From assembly GCA_044222245.1 (NCBI GenBank), contig JBGANQ010000022.1:1-64000 (forward strand): a DNA stretch of 64,000 bases, read 5' to 3'. Under the pieces are notes generated by a model. That model was not told the origin of the DNA, made no database searches, and saw nothing but the letters and a program-made list of their open reading frames with translations. The position numbers were made by a program, and so were the translations under genes. The DNA comes from CALFML01 sp044222245. GTDB taxonomy: Bacteria > Myxococcota_A > Polyangia > Palsa-1104 > JAEUJZ01. Shown one piece after another: positions 61,229 to 64,000 of the stretch; positions within the stretch are counted from its first letter, which is position 1, and every line of letters starts with the position of its first letter.

Positions 61229-62026
61229 TTACTTGCATTGAACATATTGTACAGTCGCCGCTCCCGAGCGGACGCACCCGGTGAACGCGAAGCCGCACTT
61301 GCAGGTGACCACGGGCTGACCACAGCTCTTGTCGCAGACAATGGTGTGCGTGTTGGAGACGCAGTCGGCGCTGAAGACATTAAGCGGACTGCAGAACTTG
61401 CTGCACGCCCCGTCGTAGTCCTTGCGAGAGAGGGAATCGGCTAGGGCGGGGTTGCAGTTGACCGGCGGGCAGTCCCCGATCGCGCCCTGCTTGTCGCGGC
61501 ATCCCGACTCGATCGACCCGCTGCAGTCCCAGTCCCACGAGCCGGAGGCGGGGTCGGGCTGCGTCATGTAGTCCACCCCCGGCAGCGGCGGCCGCGCATC
61601 GGCGCAGTACAGGGTGCCGGTCTTGCAGGTGTACCTGGCCTTGACCTGGCAGTAGCCGATTCCCACCGCGCACGGCTGATTCAGCTGCTCGGGCTTGCAG
61701 CCGCAGGCCTGGTTGATACCATTTACCAGCGGATCGAAGTCATTGCAGTCGCTGCCGCCGCAGTCTGCCGCCGGGTCGCCATCGCGGTCGTAGTCGCGCG
61801 GGGACAGCTTGCAGGAGTTACTGACCGCGTCGCACTGATACAGGCTGCACTGGTGAATATCCACGTTGATCCGGTTGCAGATATCGACGCCCAGGTTCTG
61901 CGGCGGCGGCGGCGCGCACGGCACGACATCGAAGTTTCCTGCCGTACACCCAGAAGCGCCGAGCAGGACGCCGAGCAGGACGCCGAGCAGGACAAAGATC
62001 AGCAGAGATAAGCTTCTTAATGACAT
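61229..62026 (-). CDS. Cys-rich MopE-like lipoprotein
   Basis: A 265-residue lipoprotein (MSLRSLSLLIFVLLGVLLGV..., LLGASGCTAG). The mature part has more than 25 Cys residues and a metal-binding motif DYDRDGDPAADCGGSDCNDF of the MopE/putative-metal-binding type (DxDxDG...DCND). The other Cys clusters (CGCKPEQLNQPC, CKCGFAFTGC) suggest stacked disulfide or metal sites. AGGTGG precedes the ATG. The signal peptide core is built on three perfect 12-base repeats. Co-transcribed with a TPR/PEGA protein and a kinase. Confidence 0.82.
   Translation of the reverse strand: MSLRSLSLLIFVLLGVLLGVLLGASGCTAGNFDVVPCAPPPPQNLGVDICNRINVDIHQCSLYQCDAVSNSCKLSPRDYDRDGDPAADCGGSDCNDFDPLVNGINQACGCKPEQLNQPCAVGIGYCQVKARYTCKTGTLYCADARPPLPGVDYMTQPDPASGSWDWDCSGSIESGCRDKQGAIGDCPPVNCNPALADSLSRKDYDGACSKFCSPLNVFSADCVSNTHTIVCDKSCGQPVVTCKCGFAFTGCVRSGAATVQYVQCK
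61958..61993 (-). repeat. three 12-bp repeats inside a signal peptide
   Basis: Three perfect adjacent copies of GCCGAGCAGGAC encode LLGV units in the hydrophobic core of the MopE-like lipoprotein signal. Slippage would change the core length by four residues without a frameshift. Confidence 0.85.
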
Positions 62027-62027
62027 C

Positions 62028-63266
62028 TTAATGCCCACCTTGTGCCGGCGCGGCAACCGGCGCGGCCGCCCCGGGCTCCGCGGTCGGGACCAGCGCCAGC
62101 CGGCCGCCGGCCCGCCGCGGCTTGGGCGGCGGCGGCCGCGGCGGTCGGGTGGCGATGGCCAGGCCCACGGTGGCCAGCCCCAGGGCGCCGCTTATCCCAA
62201 ACAGCGCGTTGGCAATCGTCGCATTGGTGCGAATCCCATCGCGAACCGTCGGATCGCGGAACAGCGGGTCCAGGACCAGCTGCTCGTTTTCGGCCGCCTG
62301 CGCCGTGGCGCCAAAGCCGATCCCAAACCCGAGCACCGCCAGGGTGATGGCGCCGGCGACAATCGGCGCCACCCTGGGCACCGCGCCCTTGGGCCGGGGG
62401 GCCAGGCTCAGGCTGACCGCGAGCGTCAGCGCTTCCTTATCATGCAAGGTCTGCTCGGTGAAAAAGTCCAGGTAGCCGGGGGCGCTGATCTCAAGCTTGT
62501 GCAGGCCGATGCCCAAGATGATCGGGCTTGTCAGCTGCTCGGGCGAGATCGGCTCGGCGTCGATGGCCACCGCGAGCCCGACCGGACGCTTGGCGAGCGC
62601 CAGCCGGATGGTGCCGGTCTGGCGGCGGACGATCGCAAGCTCCAGGCGCTTGTCCTCGCGCGGCTGCAGCTCGAAGCTGGTCTCGTAGGGGTTGATGGCG
62701 GAGCCGGTCGCCGCCAGGCGGTGCGGACCTGGATCGATCTCGATCGCCGACTGCCACAGCGCGGCGGGCAGCGGCTCGCCGTCCAGGGCCAGCGTCACCC
62801 GCGGCGGTAGATCTGCGGGCAGCGTGAGGATAAGGTGCGGCACCAGGCTGGCCAGCTGCGCTGCCTCGGCATCGGCGGCGGCCTGGGTGGGAGCGAAACG
62901 CTGCTCGCCGGTCGCCTTGATGCGGTCCGCGGCCAGAAGGGCGGCGCGGCGGAAGCTCGTGTAGGCGCTGGCGGTGCGGTTGAGCGCGAGGTAGCACTTG
63001 GCGATCTTGAACAGCGTGTTGGGGCTCGGCTCCAGCTCCATGCTGACCTGGAAGGCTTGCAGCGCCTCGCCGGGATGACCGGCGGTGAACTCCCGCACGC
63101 CCTCTTCAAACTTCTTGAGCGAGGCCCCGGGTGTCGCTGCCGGAGCCGGTGCGGCGAGCGCCAGGGCGAGCCCGAACAGAGCCGCGATAGGTCCGCGCAG
63201 CCGCTTTGGTGAGCAGTGGTGAGCAGCGGCGGATGGCAGCGGGGGAGGCAGCAACGAGGAGAACAT
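62028..63266 (-). CDS. TPR/PEGA-domain exported protein
   Basis: A 412-residue protein with a signal peptide (LFGLALALAAPAPAATPGAS). Residues about 48-125 form TPR-like helices (VREFTAGHPGEALQAFQVSM, LFKIAKCYLALNRTASAYTS). PEGA-like beta domains follow (LDGEPLPAALWQSAIEIDPG, LEISAPGYLDFFTEQTL), and two membrane helices close the protein (IVAGAITLAVLGFGIGFGAT, ISGALGLATVGLAIATRPP). One base separates its stop from the next ATG. The set TPR/PEGA - lipoprotein - kinase is typical of myxobacterial envelope signalling. A 12-base tandem repeat lies just upstream. Confidence 0.85.
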   Translation of the reverse strand: MFSSLLPPPLPSAAAHHCSPKRLRGPIAALFGLALALAAPAPAATPGASLKKFEEGVREFTAGHPGEALQAFQVSMELEPSPNTLFKIAKCYLALNRTASAYTSFRRAALLAADRIKATGEQRFAPTQAAADAEAAQLASLVPHLILTLPADLPPRVTLALDGEPLPAALWQSAIEIDPGPHRLAATGSAINPYETSFELQPREDKRLELAIVRRQTGTIRLALAKRPVGLAVAIDAEPISPEQLTSPIILGIGLHKLEISAPGYLDFFTEQTLHDKEALTLAVSLSLAPRPKGAVPRVAPIVAGAITLAVLGFGIGFGATAQAAENEQLVLDPLFRDPTVRDGIRTNATIANALFGISGALGLATVGLAIATRPPRPPPPKPRRAGGRLALVPTAEPGAAAPVAAPAQGGH

Positions 63267-63316
63267 GGGAGACCTGCTTCGGGATTATATCAGAGTCGAC
63301 CTTGCAAGCCGCGCGC

Positions 63317-63372
63317 CCGGAGCGAGCGCCGGAGCGAGCGCCGGAGCGAGCGCCGGAGCGAGCGCCGGAGCG
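63317..63372 (-). repeat. 12-bp tandem repeat upstream of TPR/PEGA gene
   Basis: Four perfect copies and a partial fifth of CCGGAGCGAGCG. The array lies 51-106 bases before the start at 63266 and may affect its promoter. In the opposite direction it could be read as SAGA repeats but no gene is there. Confidence 0.8.
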
Positions 63373-63439
63373 CCAGAAACTGGGAGCCTTTCTCAGGAAT
63401 GGAAAGTCTGCCCCCAGCCGGCGCGTCCTCTTTTAGTTC

Positions 63440-64000
63440 CTAAAGCTTGATATTGAGGCCCGTACTGTTGCTGATGAGCGCCTGCGCTGGCGTGGCGCCG
63501 CTGCGCCGCTCCAGGCACAGGTCCACCCCGCTCACCGGGCTTGCCTCCAGCGACAGTACAAACTGCGAGCTGCAGGCAATCGGCAGCAGGTTCAGCAGGG
63601 CGAGCCAGCGCTCGCGGGCGACGCAGTAGGCGCCGTCGGGGGTCCAGGTCGACTCGAACAGCGACAGCAGGGTCGGGTCGCGGCTGAGCACCGGCAGCCG
63701 ATCATAGATATCGACCGTGGTGCCCTCCTGCGTGTAGGTGTGGCCATCGCCGCAGTAGTCGGCGCGCGCCATGCGGGTGCACGCCTGATGGTAGTCGGCC
63801 AGCGAGGTCCCCTTCACCGTGTCCCACGGCCGGTAGCCCCAGCGCACGCACTTGGCGAGCACGCCGCTGGTGCAGCCGAGCGAGATCGAGACGCCGGCTT
63901 CGACGTGGGCGCCGCTTGCGTCCCAGCGCCCGCTGAGCGGCAGGGCCTTGGCGGCGCCGCTCGGATCGGGCAGGCAGGCGCTGACCTCGGGCCCGGTGTT
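63440..64000 (-). CDS. ADYC-domain protein, N-terminus cut by window edge
   Basis: The frame is open from the right edge to a stop at 63440, giving about 186 residues of the C-terminal part. It carries the ADYC-domain signature (ARADYCGDGHTYTQEGT, YRPWDTVKGTSLADYHQAC) typical of myxobacterial secreted proteins, with Cys spacing (LGCTSGVLAKCVRWGY, CTRMARADYC, YCVARERWLALL) that suggests disulfides. Most of the N-terminal part, with any signal peptide, is outside the window. Function of the family is unknown. Confidence 0.82.
   Translation of the reverse strand, partial: NTGPEVSACLPDPSGAAKALPLSGRWDASGAHVEAGVSISLGCTSGVLAKCVRWGYRPWDTVKGTSLADYHQACTRMARADYCGDGHTYTQEGTTVDIYDRLPVLSRDPTLLSLFESTWTPDGAYCVARERWLALLNLLPIACSSQFVLSLEASPVSGVDLCLERRSGATPAQALISNSTGLNIKL

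Overview
The window is GC-rich, gene-dense bacterial chromosome that looks like a member of the Myxococcota (deltaproteobacterial lineage). The signs are several eukaryote-like Ser/Thr kinases with PEGA/TPR partners, a large share of lipoproteins, a MYXO-CTERM-like sorting tail, an ADYC-type protein, WAVG-repeat lipoproteins, a MopE-like metal-binding motif and an FHA-sigma54 regulator. No rRNA, tRNA, CRISPR array, transposase or phage gene was recognised. The gene calls rest on reading frames, ribosome binding sites, signal peptides and motif recognition only.

Layout. 1-8.5 kb: a partial exported protein, a FIST/STAS sensory pair, then a minus-strand run (DinB-like lipoprotein, EF-hand-like exported protein, PHP-type metal hydrolase lipoprotein, universal stress protein, DUF4342 and CoA-binding proteins). 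8.8-15 kb: a tiny lipoprotein, a polytopic glycosyltransferase-like protein, an N-acetylmuramoyl-alanine amidase lipoprotein and a three-part fusion (metallo-beta-lactamase, beta-propeller, TraB-like). 15-25 kb: MsrB lipoprotein, cytochrome P450, ethanolamine ammonia-lyase (eutB-eutC), proC with a translationally coupled DUF167 gene and kelch-like lipoprotein, and an FHA-sigma54 activator. 25-34 kb: a compositionally mixed surface/signalling stretch with a matrixin-like protease, two WAVG-type lipoproteins, a TPR protein with its Ser/Thr kinase, and an AT-richer pair made of a zincin-like protein and a small lipoprotein.

36-42.5 kb is the most unusual part. A Ser/Thr kinase gene fused to an effector-associated-like module and a P-loop ATPase is cut exactly in its catalytic loop by a 1.9-kb segment carrying an aldo/keto reductase and a methyltransferase on the opposite strand. 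A 7-bp direct repeat flanks the insert, and removing it restores the kinase frame (R-D-I-K-P-E-N-V). The next gene, overlapping by ATGA, encodes a second ATPase (AAA_35-like) with a membrane segment and coiled coil. Together they look like a two-ATPase signalling or conflict operon that has been broken in this genome.

42.6-50.5 kb: CYTH-domain protein, GH19 chitinase, a coupled set of sodium:solute symporter, sugar nucleotidyltransferase and alkaline-phosphatase/sulfatase-superfamily enzyme, an ECF sigma factor with its membrane partner, and a P460-like haem lipoprotein. 50.5-58.5 kb: B12-binding radical SAM protein, HupE/UreJ-like membrane protein, an unassigned zincin-like protein, a KGG stress protein, a NarL-type response regulator, a PYPGQ-repeat exported protein and an unknown small protein. 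58.6-64 kb: a metallophosphatase lipoprotein and a minus-strand TPR/PEGA - MopE-like lipoprotein - Ser/Thr kinase operon, then a partial ADYC protein running off the right edge.
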